Assembly: GCF_016612535.1 (NCBI RefSeq)
Contig: NZ_JAENXS010000004.1
Coordinates: 186,001 to 250,000, forward strand
DNA: 64,000 nucleotides
Source of the DNA: Bradyrhizobium diazoefficiens
GTDB taxonomy: Bacteria; Pseudomonadota; Alphaproteobacteria; Rhizobiales; Xanthobacteraceae
Direction: 5' to 3'
The notes under the pieces were generated by a model, which was given only the letters and a program-made list of their open reading frames with translations, did not search any database and was not told the DNA's origin. The position numbers were made by a program, and so were the translations under genes. How positions within the stretch are numbered: position 1 is the stretch's first letter; each line of letters begins with the position of its first letter. Positions 56,640 to 64,000 of this stretch are shown here, one piece after another.

Positions 56640-57060
56640 TCAGTAGCCTGTCTCGGTCCGATCTGCAGCTTCTTCGTCATCGTCGTTGTCACCATCATCG
56701 TCGTCTGCCGGCAAGGGGTCCGGAAACTCCCCGGCCAGCATTTGTCCTTGCTGAGCAGGCCGGCGTCCTCGAGCATGTCCATGTCCGGAAGATCGCGCAG
56801 CGTCTGAAGGCCGAAGTGCGACAGGAACGCCTTGGTCGTCACGTAGGTGTAGGGCGCGCCGGGCTGCGGGCTCCGCGGCCCCGCGTCGATGAAGTCTAAG
56901 CCCCGCAGACGCCCGATGGTATCCCTGCTGACCTCCTTGCCGAAGAAGGATGACAATTCGCTGTGATTGATTGGTTGTAATAGGCGATGCAGGCGAGGAT
57001 CAACGCTTCGGTCCTGCGACAAATCTTTGCCATTGTTACCGGCCGCCGATGCCAGGACCG
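56640..57060 (-). pseudogene. partial second copy of scpB
   Basis: Carries the C-terminal winged-helix half of the intact scpB at 58220 almost word for word (SSFFGKEVSRDTIGRLRGLD ... PQPGAPYTYVTTKAFLSHFG, ending LLSKDK). A one-base loss then shifts frame; in the other frame it continues LAGEFPDPLPADDDDGDNDD to a stop at 56640. Another indel disrupts the region around the ILACIAYY helix. The N-terminal half is missing. The acidic tail differs from the intact copy, so this is an old duplicate or a relic of a related element. Confidence 0.75.
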
Positions 57061-57197
57061 AACGTCATATCCCAAACTCGATCGCAACGGTGCGACGATG
57101 CTGCGCGTTGCGCTCCTCAGTCGCCTGCAACGGTGTCCTTGCTGTACCGCACTCGTGAAAAGCCGCGCGCCGCCAAGCGACTTATGACACAGTAAGA

Positions 57198-57647
57198 CTA
57201 GGATAGGATATTTTCACTCGCATCACTGGAGGCGGCGATCTGCTGGGCAAGCTTGATCACCCGCGCGTTCACGTCGTCCCAGTGGATGAGGTTGCGGGCA
57301 TCGTCGGCCACCGCTACGAGAATTGCCGCGATCAGTTCCGGATCCGGCGGCAGCGGGATATATTCCTTCGCTCCGGCATGGATCGCCGCGACCGAGGCGC
57401 TGGCGGCGTTAGTGATGCCGCAGGCGACGATCGGCACATGAATGTGCTCGGCTTCCAGTCGCATTGCGAGCTTGCGGATGTCGAGCCCGACGTCGACCAA
57501 GAGTAGGTCAAAGCCCTTGCCGCCACGCAACACCCGCATCGCCAGTTCATGATTCTCGACGCGGGTGACAGTCGTGCCATTGTCCATGGCGATCTTGGTG
57601 GCCATCGTGAGCAGGCCCTTCAACGAACCGATAATGAGAAGCCGCAT
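57198..57647 (-). pseudogene. receiver-only fragment of the flagellar regulator FlbD
   Basis: 149 residues matching the N-terminal receiver of FlbD (NtrC-type sigma-54 activator of late flagellar genes): MRLLIIGSLKGLLTMATKIA, GGKGFDLLLVDVGLDIRKLA (phosphoacceptor region), EAEHIHVPIVACGITNAASA and AGAKEYIPLPPDPELIAAIL. The full protein should continue after ASDAS into the AAA+ domain (GESGTGKE); here it ends ENILS and stops. It could be a simple remnant or, if expressed, a free receiver domain. It sits between two scpB copies, out of any flagellar context. Confidence 0.75.
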
Positions 57648-57953
57648 GCTACTATCCTCTAACGTCTATTCGCATCGTCCACGACGCGAGTCCCTCTATT
57701 CAATGCACAATATGCTTTGCAGTCATTACGTGCGTTCCAAGGTGACGCCGAGGCTTATCTTCCACCAGCGCGCCACCAGGCGGTTGTTCCTCAGCCAATC
57801 TACGTATGGTTGTTGAGTACCTGCCATAGGTCAAGTCCAAATAGAGCATCGCGCGGTGCGCCCGGAGCATCACTTCTAATATCGAGCAATCAATCGCGCC
57901 CCAAAATTGCACACGATGACGTAATTGCGGCTGGGGCTCGTGCAACAAAATGA
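57648..57953. other. no confident gene
   Basis: A minus-strand frame ends MLYLDLTYGRYSTTIRRLAE ... TAKHIVH at 57700, without family. Probably decayed DNA. Confidence 0.3.
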
Positions 57954-58193
57954 TCACGGCATGGTCGAGCTCACGCAAATAACCGATTCGGAGCAACTGC
58001 CATGAAGCAATACATTGGGCTGGGCATCTCGCAAAAGATTTCTTGCGACGCCGGCGCAATAAAGCCGCCGGGCAAGCCGTGCGGCGAGAAGCGGCAGCGT
58101 CAGGATCTGCCGACCCGTAGCCCCTTCGCGAGCCGCATCGAGCCGTCGCATTCGCAGCGCCAAAGGTCCATCGACCACTGTACGGATCTGCAT
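57954..58193 (-). pseudogene. 5' fragment of a nuclease-like gene downstream of scpB
   Basis: MQIRTVVDGPLALRMRRLDA, then GATGRQILTLPLLAARLARR, resembles the start of PD-(D/E)XK/AddB-like proteins that I recall next to scpB and DUF1403 in rhizobial plasmids and ICEs. After about 45 codons it becomes unrelated. It begins 26 bases after the scpB stop, so it was once the next gene in that operon. Confidence 0.35.
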
Positions 58194-58219
58194 TTGGCGT
58201 CCCCTCCCTCGACAGCGAT

Positions 58220-58906
58220 TCAAGCCACATCGTCATCTTCGTCGAGGTCCGCCTCGACGTCGTCGCCCTCGTCCGACGAAAGCACCGGAAACTCCCCGGC
58301 CAGCATTTTGTCCTTGCTGAGCAGGCCGGCGTCCTCGAGCATGTCCATGTCCGGAAGATCGCGCAGCGTCTGAAGGCCGAAGTGCGACAGGAACGCCTTG
58401 GTCGTCACGTAGGTGTAGGGTGCGCCGGGCTGCGGGCTCCGCGGCCCGGCAGCTATGAACTCCAGTCCGCGCAGCCGCCCGATGGTATCGCGGCTGACCT
58501 CCTTGCCGAAGAAGGAGGACAATTCGCTGCGGTTGATGGGCTGGTAATAGGCGATGCAGGCGAGGATCAGCGCTTCGGCCTGCGACAACGCCTTGTCGTC
58601 GCCGGCAGCGCCGATTGCAGCCCGGATCGCCTCGGCGAAGTTCTTCCGGGTCCGGTGCTGCCAGCCGCCCGCGACGGAGACGAGCTCGTAAGGCCGGCCA
58701 CGGAGCTCGTCGCGAATGTCGTCGATCAGAAGGTCGAGGTTGCAGTCGCGGCCGACGACGCGCGCCAGGGTCTCGCGCGTCACCGGCCCGGGCGAGGCGA
58801 AGATCACCGCCTCGACCCGGCCCATCCATTCGCGCCAGCGCAGCTCCGGCGGCAGGTCGGCGAGCTCGGTGTCGAGATCCTGTTTCGGTCGCGCCCGCCG
58901 GCCCAT
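58220..58906 (-). CDS. scpB: ScpB-like protein (SMC-Scp complex subunit B family)
   Basis: 228 residues from MGRRARPKQDLDTELADLPP. Two winged-helix domains: FASPGPVTRETLARVVGRDC in the first and LACIAYYQPINRSELSSFFG, KEVSRDTIGRLRGLEFI in the second, then PGAPYTYVTTKAFLSHFGLQ and a strongly acidic tail (DEGDDVEADLDEDDDVA). Chromosomal ScpB works with SMC and ScpA in chromosome organisation; this plasmid/ICE-type version lacks a neighbouring scpA and probably serves element maintenance. It starts two bases after the DUF1403 stop. Confidence 0.85.
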   Translation of the reverse strand: MGRRARPKQDLDTELADLPPELRWREWMGRVEAVIFASPGPVTRETLARVVGRDCNLDLLIDDIRDELRGRPYELVSVAGGWQHRTRKNFAEAIRAAIGAAGDDKALSQAEALILACIAYYQPINRSELSSFFGKEVSRDTIGRLRGLEFIAAGPRSPQPGAPYTYVTTKAFLSHFGLQTLRDLPDMDMLEDAGLLSKDKMLAGEFPVLSSDEGDDVEADLDEDDDVA

Positions 58907-58907
58907 G

Positions 58908-59855
58908 TCAGAGCCCGTAGAGTCGGAAGGTCGGCCGGCCGGTGAGCTCGCGCACCGCGCCGAGCGACACCAGCCGGTCGAACAGCCGCCGCGTGCTGCG
59001 GTCGCTGGCCGTCTTGCCGGCGCCGGCGGGCTGGGCATCTTCCACCATCAGGATCCCCACCATGATGTCGGCATCCTTGCCGCGCAGCTTCGGCGCGACC
59101 GCCAGCAGCCGCGTCGCCCGCCGTGTGAGTTCACTGTAGAGGTCGATCGCGGCGACGGCGGCGCTCGTATAGGCCGCGCAGAGTGCGCTCATGAAGACGG
59201 TCTCGCCCTCGAGGTGCTGCGGCGCTTTGCGCAGCGCGCCGCGCGACAGATGGGCCGCGATCAACGGCACCGGCACCGCCCAGCGCAGCTGGTGCGCGAG
59301 GACGGCGTCGGCCAGCCACAGCGGCAGCGCCTCCTCATTCGGGAGCAGGCGCCTGCTCGCGGCGATGATCTCCGCGGCGGCGAGCACCGGCACGGCGTGC
59401 TGGTGCATCGAATGCCGACTTGCAAGTTCGACGATCTCGCCCGGCAGCGAGCCGAGCGGATGGCCGAGCGTGGTTGCAACAGCAAAAATCCATCCCTCCA
59501 CGTCGCTGGGGGAGGCCCGTTCGCCGAGCTTGCGCCAGGCGGCAAGAATACGACCGCCGGGACCCGGGTCATCGTCGTCGCGGCGCAGGTACCAGTGGTC
59601 GCGCAGCACCGCTTCGTCCTCCGTCCGCCCGCCCTGGCGCGCGAGCGCGGCCGCGCAGCTGAGGGCGAGACGCTGACGCCAAAGACAACCGAGCGGGTGC
59701 GCGTCGCGGGCGATCGGATGCAGCGCCGCCAGCGCCGCGCCGGCATAAAACACCGCTTCCGTGGCGATATCGGGCGGTGCGAGACGACGCAGCCAGCTCG
59801 GGGCCAGGGCGAAGGTCGGCGGCGGGTCGGGGACGATTCGGTGCGGCGCGGGCAT
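58908..59855 (-). CDS. DUF1403 family protein
   Basis: 315 residues from MPAPHRIVPDPPPTFALAPS; the frame to 59954 is open but non-conserved. Helical: LALSCAAALARQGGRTEDEA, VLRDHWYLRRDDDDPGPGGR, LPLWLADAVLAHQLRWAVPV and a C-terminal winged-helix-like end (LFDRLVSLGAVRELTGRPTF). Function unknown; the family occurs with scpB and integrase genes on rhizobial plasmids and ICEs, as here. Confidence 0.85.
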   Translation of the reverse strand: MPAPHRIVPDPPPTFALAPSWLRRLAPPDIATEAVFYAGAALAALHPIARDAHPLGCLWRQRLALSCAAALARQGGRTEDEAVLRDHWYLRRDDDDPGPGGRILAAWRKLGERASPSDVEGWIFAVATTLGHPLGSLPGEIVELASRHSMHQHAVPVLAAAEIIAASRRLLPNEEALPLWLADAVLAHQLRWAVPVPLIAAHLSRGALRKAPQHLEGETVFMSALCAAYTSAAVAAIDLYSELTRRATRLLAVAPKLRGKDADIMVGILMVEDAQPAGAGKTASDRSTRRLFDRLVSLGAVRELTGRPTFRLYGL

Positions 59856-60162
59856 GCAAAAGACTAAGCCGTCGCGGCGCTTTGCGCCACAATAACCGCC
59901 AAAACCGCCGGGCCTGTCTGTGAATAACAACGAACGATAATGTTGCATTATCATTCGTTTTAGCCATTATATAGAGGATGCCCGTTTTCAGGGGCCCAGA
60001 ACCTCGAAAAGCGCGCTCCGGGAGCCCTCCGCGCGGCCTGAGAGCCAGCGCTGGGCCGTCGATCTTTCCCCATCAAGGCGTCGCCGGCGCGGCGGCCCCA
60101 TCCTTGATCTCTGCGACAACACCTTCTATATAGCTAGACTGTCTAGCCAGGAGCGCGCAGAA
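59856..60162. promoter_or_regulatory. divergent promoter region
   Basis: AT-rich patches (TTGCATTATCATTCG near 59943 and CATTATATAG near 59966) lie between the DUF1403 gene and the phd-vapC-integrase operon, in an otherwise GC-rich area; likely promoters for both directions. It ends with the palindrome at 60133-60147. Confidence 0.45.
60133..60147. promoter_or_regulatory. operator candidate for the Phd-type antitoxin
   Basis: Perfect palindrome GCTAGAC-T-GTCTAGC, overlapping a TATATAG promoter-like sequence and ending 15 bases before the antitoxin start. The position and symmetry fit autorepression by the Phd/YefM antitoxin. Confidence 0.65.
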
Positions 60163-60417
60163 ATGGAATGGCCACTGCAGGACGCCAAGAATCAGTTCTC
60201 CAAGGTCGTACAGAAGGCCCGTCTCGAAGGCCCGCAGGTCGTCACCCTGCGCGGCGAGCGCGCCGCCGTGGTGCTGTCGGCCGCCGATTACGATGCGCTA
60301 CGTTCCGGCCGCCCGACCCTGGTCGACGACTTGCTGGCCGGGCCAGGTTGGGATGACGAACTGGCCGAGGCCGTGACCCGGCGCGCCAAGACCCCCAGCC
60401 GCGACGTGGCGTTCTGA
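60163..60417 (+). CDS. Phd/YefM family antitoxin
   Basis: 84 residues. MEWPLQDAKNQFSKVVQKAR, then GPQVVTLRGERAAVVLSAAD is the standard Phd fold; the C-terminal tail (TRRAKTPSRDVAF) binds the toxin. Ribosome-binding site CCAGGAG. Its stop overlaps the toxin start (TGATG). Confidence 0.9.
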   Translation: MEWPLQDAKNQFSKVVQKARLEGPQVVTLRGERAAVVLSAADYDALRSGRPTLVDDLLAGPGWDDELAEAVTRRAKTPSRDVAF

Positions 60418-60824
60418 TGTATCTCGTTGACACCAATATTGTCTCCGAGGCGCGGCGCGGCTCTGTCCAGGCGACCGGCTGGCTGCGCTCGGTCGACCCG
60501 GCCAGTGTCCACCTGAGCACCCTCACCCTCGGCGAGATCATGCGCGGCATTGCGCTCAAGCAAAAGTCGGATCCGAAGGCGGCCGGCCATCTTGCCGAAT
60601 GGTTGCGCAAGCTGCGCCACGACCACGCCGACCGCATCCTGGCGGTGACCGACCAGATCTCCGTCGAGTGGGGGCGCATCGCCGCGATCCGGCCGCGCGG
60701 CGATATCGACGGGCTGATCGCCGCGACGGCGATCGTCCATGACCTCATCCTCGTCACCCGCAATGTGGCTGATTTCGAGGATACAGGAGCAACGGTGATC
60801 AATCCTTGGGAGGCCTCGGCATGA
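60417..60824 (+). CDS. vapC: VapC family PIN-domain toxin
   Basis: 135 residues, MYLVDTNIVSEARRGSVQAT with the first PIN aspartate in VDTN, LTLGEIMRGIALKQ with the glutamate, and DIDGLIAATAIVHDLILVTR, NVADFEDTGA with the later aspartates. Predicted Mg-dependent RNase. Its last bases overlap the integrase start (ATGA), so the toxin-antitoxin pair and the integrase are one transcript. Confidence 0.9.
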   Translation: MYLVDTNIVSEARRGSVQATGWLRSVDPASVHLSTLTLGEIMRGIALKQKSDPKAAGHLAEWLRKLRHDHADRILAVTDQISVEWGRIAAIRPRGDIDGLIAATAIVHDLILVTRNVADFEDTGATVINPWEASA

Positions 60825-61903
60825 GCAGCAGTCCGGCGACCGACTCCGAACCGCTCCCGGCCGCCCCCTCCGACGCATCAGTCCCCTCCCCTCTCCCGGC
60901 ACCAGAAACCGGCCTGCCGGCGCATCTCGAACGGCTCGCCGATCGCGCGCGCGAGTATGTCGACGCGGCGAGTTCGGCCAACACGCGCCGGGCCTACAGC
61001 TCCGACTGGAAACATTTCTCCGGCTGGTGCCGGCGCCAGGGCCTCGAGGTGCTGCCGCCGTCCCCGCAGACGGTCGGGCTTTACATCACTGCCTGCGCCT
61101 CGGGCGCCGCGACGGCCGATCGCCAGGCGAATTCGGTCGCGACGATCGAGCGCCGGCTCTCAGCCCTGACCTGGAACTATGCGCAGCGCGGGACACCGCT
61201 GGACCGCACGGATCGGCATATCGCGACCGTGCTCGCCGGCATCCGCAACACCCATGGCGCCCCGCCCCGGCAGAAGGAAGCCGTGCTGCCGGAAGACGTC
61301 ATTGCCATGCTCGAGACACTGAATCGCGGCACGCTGCGGGGCTTGAGAGACCGCGCGATGCTGCTGCTCGGCTTTGCCGGTGGCCTGCGGCGCTCCGAGA
61401 TCGTCGGCCTCGACGTCAATCGCGACGACACCGAGGACGGCCAGGGCTGGGTCGAGATCCTCGACAAGGGCATGATCGTCACCCTGCGCGGCAAGACCGG
61501 CTGGCGCGAGATCGAGATCGGCCGCGGCTCGTCCGACGCCACTTGCCCGATCGTCGCCCTGCAAATCTGGCTGAAGCTGGCCCGGATCGGCCACGGACCG
61601 CTGTTTCGCCGGGTGACCGGCCAAGGCAAAGACGTCGGACCGGATCGCCTGAACGATCAACAAGTCGCGCGCTTGGTGAAGCGCGCGGCGCTGGCCGCTG
61701 GTGTCCGCGGCGATCTCCCCGAGGCCGAACGGCAGGAGAAATTCGCCGGACATTCGCTGCGCGCCGGCCTCGCCTCCTCGGCCGAAGTGGACGAGCGCTA
61801 CGTCCAGAAACAGCTCGGTCACGCCAGTGCTGAGCAAACCCGTCGTTACCAGCGGCGTCGCGACCACTTCCGGGTCAATCTGACCAAAGCTGCGGGCCTT
61901 TGA
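60821..61903 (+). CDS. tyrosine recombinase/integrase
   Basis: 360 residues. N-terminal SAM-like domain (SANTRRAYSSDWKHFSGWCR). Catalytic residues are visible: Arg in FAGGLRRSEIVGL, Lys region in LRGKTGWREIEIG, His-x-x-Arg in GHSLRAGLASSAE, and His then Tyr in LGHASAEQTRRYQRR. Start ATG at 60821 within the vapC end. It is likely to carry out excision/integration or multimer resolution of the element. No attachment site was identified. Confidence 0.88.
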   Translation: MSSSPATDSEPLPAAPSDASVPSPLPAPETGLPAHLERLADRAREYVDAASSANTRRAYSSDWKHFSGWCRRQGLEVLPPSPQTVGLYITACASGAATADRQANSVATIERRLSALTWNYAQRGTPLDRTDRHIATVLAGIRNTHGAPPRQKEAVLPEDVIAMLETLNRGTLRGLRDRAMLLLGFAGGLRRSEIVGLDVNRDDTEDGQGWVEILDKGMIVTLRGKTGWREIEIGRGSSDATCPIVALQIWLKLARIGHGPLFRRVTGQGKDVGPDRLNDQQVARLVKRAALAAGVRGDLPEAERQEKFAGHSLRAGLASSAEVDERYVQKQLGHASAEQTRRYQRRRDHFRVNLTKAAGL

Positions 61904-62003
61904 CCGCCGAATACCGACCTCACTCGCACCAGCGCGCACGGTCCGCCCTCTTCCAGACGGATACACCGGACCTGACTGGCAACATACGTCCGGGCGGTAC
62001 ACC

Positions 62004-62054
62004 ATGGATATTCCATGATGGATATGCTAGATATCCCCATGGAGATATCCCATG
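62004..62054. promoter_or_regulatory. three tandem operator palindromes before vapB
   Basis: ATGGA-TAT-TCCAT (62004-62016), GGATAT-GCTAG-ATATCC (62020-62036) and ATGGAGATATCCCAT (62040-62053) lie end to end, all built on GGATAT/ATATCC. The last overlaps the antitoxin start codon. This is the layout of an autoregulated VapBC operator. Confidence 0.65.
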
Positions 62055-62318
62055 CCCCTCTTCATTCGTGACGATCACGTCGACGACCTCGCCAGCCGGC
62101 TCCAGGCCATGACAGGTTCGCGGACCAAAACAGAAGCCGTGCGTCTCGCGCTCGAGCACGAGATCAAGCGCCAAACTGAGAATATGCTGCCGAGCCAGCG
62201 GATCGGCAATGCCCTCGCGATCGTCGCTGGCATTCGGGCCAACGCTGCAGAGCGCGGTCTCACCGGTACGGACGATTTCGACATGAAGGCCTTCACCGAC
62301 GAGATGTGGGGCGTCTGA
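62052..62318 (+). CDS. vapB: VapB family antitoxin
   Basis: 88 residues. MPLFIRDDHVDDLASRLQAM, then TGSRTKTEAVRLALEHEIKR is the VapB/PSK-type ribbon-helix-helix. The tail (FDMKAFTDEMWGV) fits toxin neutralisation. The stop overlaps the vapC start (TGATG). Confidence 0.88.
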   Translation: MPLFIRDDHVDDLASRLQAMTGSRTKTEAVRLALEHEIKRQTENMLPSQRIGNALAIVAGIRANAAERGLTGTDDFDMKAFTDEMWGV

Positions 62319-62740
62319 TGTTCCTCGATGCCTCGGCCATTGTCGCTATGCTCGGCGGCGAGCCGGATGGACCCGAGCTCGCCGGCCGCTTGAACGGCTC
62401 GAAAACGGGCTTCTTTGTCTCACCGCTCGTAATGTTCGAGGCGTCCGCATCGCTGGCCACGAAGCTCGCCCGCGAAACCGGCTTACCGCGCGACGCGGCC
62501 CTCCTCGCCAAGGCGGAAACCGCGGTGCGGGAATTCGTCACCTCGCTCGGCGCCCAGGAAATCTCCGTCTCGCCGGATATCGGTCGCAAGGCCGTCGAAG
62601 CGGCGCAGACCTATAGCCGCCTGGTCGACCATTCCGCACAGCTCAATTTCGGGGACTGCTTCGCGTATGCCTGCGCCAAGGCTTACCGAATCCCGCTCCT
62701 CTACAAGGGCAACGACTTCGCACAGACCGATCTCCGATAG
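62318..62740 (+). CDS. vapC: VapC family PIN-domain toxin
   Basis: 140 residues. MFLDASAIVAMLGGEPDGPE carries the first aspartate, VSPLVMFEASASLATK the glutamate and LNFGDCFAYACAKAYRIPLL, YKGNDFAQTDLR the last aspartates, typical of the FitB/VapC30-like group. Predicted ribonuclease. Second PIN toxin flanking the integrase. Confidence 0.88.
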   Translation: MFLDASAIVAMLGGEPDGPELAGRLNGSKTGFFVSPLVMFEASASLATKLARETGLPRDAALLAKAETAVREFVTSLGAQEISVSPDIGRKAVEAAQTYSRLVDHSAQLNFGDCFAYACAKAYRIPLLYKGNDFAQTDLR

Positions 62741-62852
62741 TGACGGGCTTCTTTGCCGGAAAGAGGCGGGGGCGGTTGGAGTTGGGACGATCAAACCTTA
62801 AACACTGCGTGGGGACGCCGATCTTCCCGGATGAGCGGCGCACCGCTCCCGC

Positions 62853-63485
62853 TCACGAATTCAGGTTCTGCCGCGGCGCAAACTCGGGCGAAGCGCGCAC
62901 TTTGCTCATCACCTCGCTCATCGCCATTCGGAGTTCGTCCTGGGCGTCATTCAGTCCGACATTGCCGGTATAGGCCGCGAGCGCCGCGAATTTCAGTGCG
63001 GCTAACATGGCGGCTTCACTGCCGAGCTCCCGCGAGACCTGATTCGCCGCATGCTTTTCCAGCACAGAAAGAGCCGATTGGGTGAATGTTTGCCCAAGCT
63101 CGTCGATCAGATCGTCGAACGCAGCAAGCTCAAGATCGTCTTCCGAGCGGCTCGGCCGCGGCACAGGCGGGGCGTTTCGCACGGCCAGCGTCACTTCCCC
63201 AACCATCTCGTCCACCAGGCCGACGATTTCGCCGGCGCGCGCGTCGAGCTCGTCCCATGGGATACACCGGGTTCCGAGGCCCTCCTGCGCGCGATGCTCC
63301 GCCGGAGTCCGCGCCGCGATCCTGGCATTAATCGTGAGGCCTGAGCGATCATCGCCAAAGATCGTCATGATCCGCACACGAGCCGGACGGTCACTGAGAC
63401 TGCGCAATTCCTCGGCCCGTTCGAGGGCCGCCGCGATTGCGCCGCCGACTGATGTCGTCTCTCTGGTCAAACCGCCCTCTCCCAT
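62853..63485 (-). CDS. hypothetical protein downstream of repC
   Basis: 210 residues, MGEGGLTRETTSVGGAIAAA; helical with a beta-containing middle (VRIMTIFGDDRSGLTINARI). No family recognised, no signal or membrane segment. It is in the same direction as repC, 61 bases after it, so it may be part of the replication operon's tail. Confidence 0.6.
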   Translation of the reverse strand: MGEGGLTRETTSVGGAIAAALERAEELRSLSDRPARVRIMTIFGDDRSGLTINARIAARTPAEHRAQEGLGTRCIPWDELDARAGEIVGLVDEMVGEVTLAVRNAPPVPRPSRSEDDLELAAFDDLIDELGQTFTQSALSVLEKHAANQVSRELGSEAAMLAALKFAALAAYTGNVGLNDAQDELRMAMSEVMSKVRASPEFAPRQNLNS

Positions 63486-63546
63486 CCCTGCCCGAAAACC
63501 GTAGCCGAGTCGGCTCCGACAACGGAGTCATTCCTGCCGTTTCGGG

Positions 63547-64000
63547 TCATTTCGGCCGCCGGGCCAATGAGGCGCGTAATTCGGCGCTGGCCTGGAAGGT
63601 GCCGGTTTGCGCGGGCTTCCCCGGCTCCAATCCGGCGGGACCGCCCGGGGGCGGCGGGGTTGGCTTCGACCCGTCGAGCTTGGCGCGCAGCAAGGCCATG
63701 ATCATCGGCCAGACGGAGAATTTCCCGCCCTTGGCGCGGTCAGTCAGGCTTCGCAGATAGCCGCCGGCGCTGTTGATCTGATCCGCCTTCTGGTAGATCG
63801 CCGCCAGCGTAATCGCGGCCTGCTGGTCGCCGAGCACCTCCTGGGCCTCACGCCAGGCGCTCGGGCTGATCCCGAGCATCGGCCGGGCAAGCTCCGCTGC
63901 GGCCAGCAGATCCTTCCACTGACGGATTTCGCCGCCTTTGATCAGCCAGGGCATGTTGGGGCAGGCATCCAGCACAATTCCCAAGGGGAGCTCACGCTTC
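63547..64000 (-). CDS. repC: plasmid replication initiator RepC, C-terminal part (runs off the window)
   Basis: The frame is open to the window edge. It reads KRELPLGIVLDACPNMPWL, then GEIRQWKDLLAAAELARPML, GISPSAWREAQEVLGDQQAA and INSAGGYLRSLTDRAKGGKF, SVWPMIMALL, which is the conserved RepC C-terminal domain. RepC initiates replication of repABC plasmids, often with its origin inside the gene. The last 50 or so residues are proline-rich and not conserved. repA and repB would be expected beyond position 64000. Confidence 0.85.
   Translation of the reverse strand, partial: KRELPLGIVLDACPNMPWLIKGGEIRQWKDLLAAAELARPMLGISPSAWREAQEVLGDQQAAITLAAIYQKADQINSAGGYLRSLTDRAKGGKFSVWPMIMALLRAKLDGSKPTPPPPGGPAGLEPGKPAQTGTFQASAELRASLARRPK

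Noticed and set aside
58716..59867. Plus-strand frame of 383 codons
   Set aside because: Antisense of scpB and DUF1403, both of which are well supported.

Overview
The window looks like accessory DNA from a Bradyrhizobium-type alphaproteobacterium (Hyphomicrobiales). The reasons are the high GC, several small proteins of a kind I recall from Bradyrhizobium genomes, the many decayed gene fragments, and a right end carrying a RepC replication gene, a tyrosine integrase, ScpB and DUF1403 genes and a stack of toxin-antitoxin pairs. That combination points to a repABC-type plasmid or an integrated plasmid/ICE, probably close to or part of a symbiosis region. No nod, nif or type III secretion genes are visible here. 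No tRNA, rRNA or CRISPR was seen.

Layout. (1) 0.5-1.7 kb: a truncated Ku gene and a frameshifted remnant. (2) 2.3-13.1 kb: a catabolic operon on the minus strand. It holds a Liv-type branched-chain amino acid/amide ABC transporter, a class III (GSAM-like) aminotransferase, and HyuB and HyuA hydantoinase/oxoprolinase subunits. A divergent IclR regulator with a palindromic operator candidate lies next to it. (3) 13-21 kb: an orphan 366-aa protein, a complete IS1634-type element with 26-bp terminal repeats that abuts a broken amino-acid-binding protein gene, an MFS exporter and fragments. (4) 21.8-29.3 kb: glutamate dehydrogenase, a PraR-like XRE regulator, a LabA/NYN protein coupled to a 59-aa membrane protein, an Lrp regulator, and remnants of a chemotaxis receptor, an IclR regulator and DUF1403.

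(5) 29.3-41.6 kb: two adjacent minus-strand organosulfur operons. One is a complete ssu set (two SsuA-like binding proteins, SsuD monooxygenase, SsuC, SsuB, flavin reductase). The other has a binding protein, permease, ATPase, acyl-CoA-dehydrogenase-like monooxygenase, a second LLM monooxygenase and another binding protein. Together they predict uptake and desulfonation of sulfonates or related organosulfur compounds. (6) 42.6-46.2 kb: a DnaB helicase paralogue and a fused McrA-head/PD-(D/E)XK nuclease that may be a defence gene. (7) 46.3-53.6 kb: a Dpp-type peptide transporter under a DeoR regulator, divergent from a D-cysteine desulfhydrase/ACC deaminase family enzyme.

(8) 54.3-64 kb: the mobile-element backbone. 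It has a DUF433 antitoxin with a broken toxin, a RelBE-type pair, a partial second copy of scpB, a receiver-only FlbD fragment, scpB and DUF1403, a Phd-VapC pair overlapping the integrase gene, a VapBC pair, an unknown gene and the 3' part of repC, which runs off the window.

A short repeat carrying a four-cysteine zinc-ribbon microprotein occurs three times, and a diverged homologue occurs once more. It is the most distinctive unexplained signal in the window.
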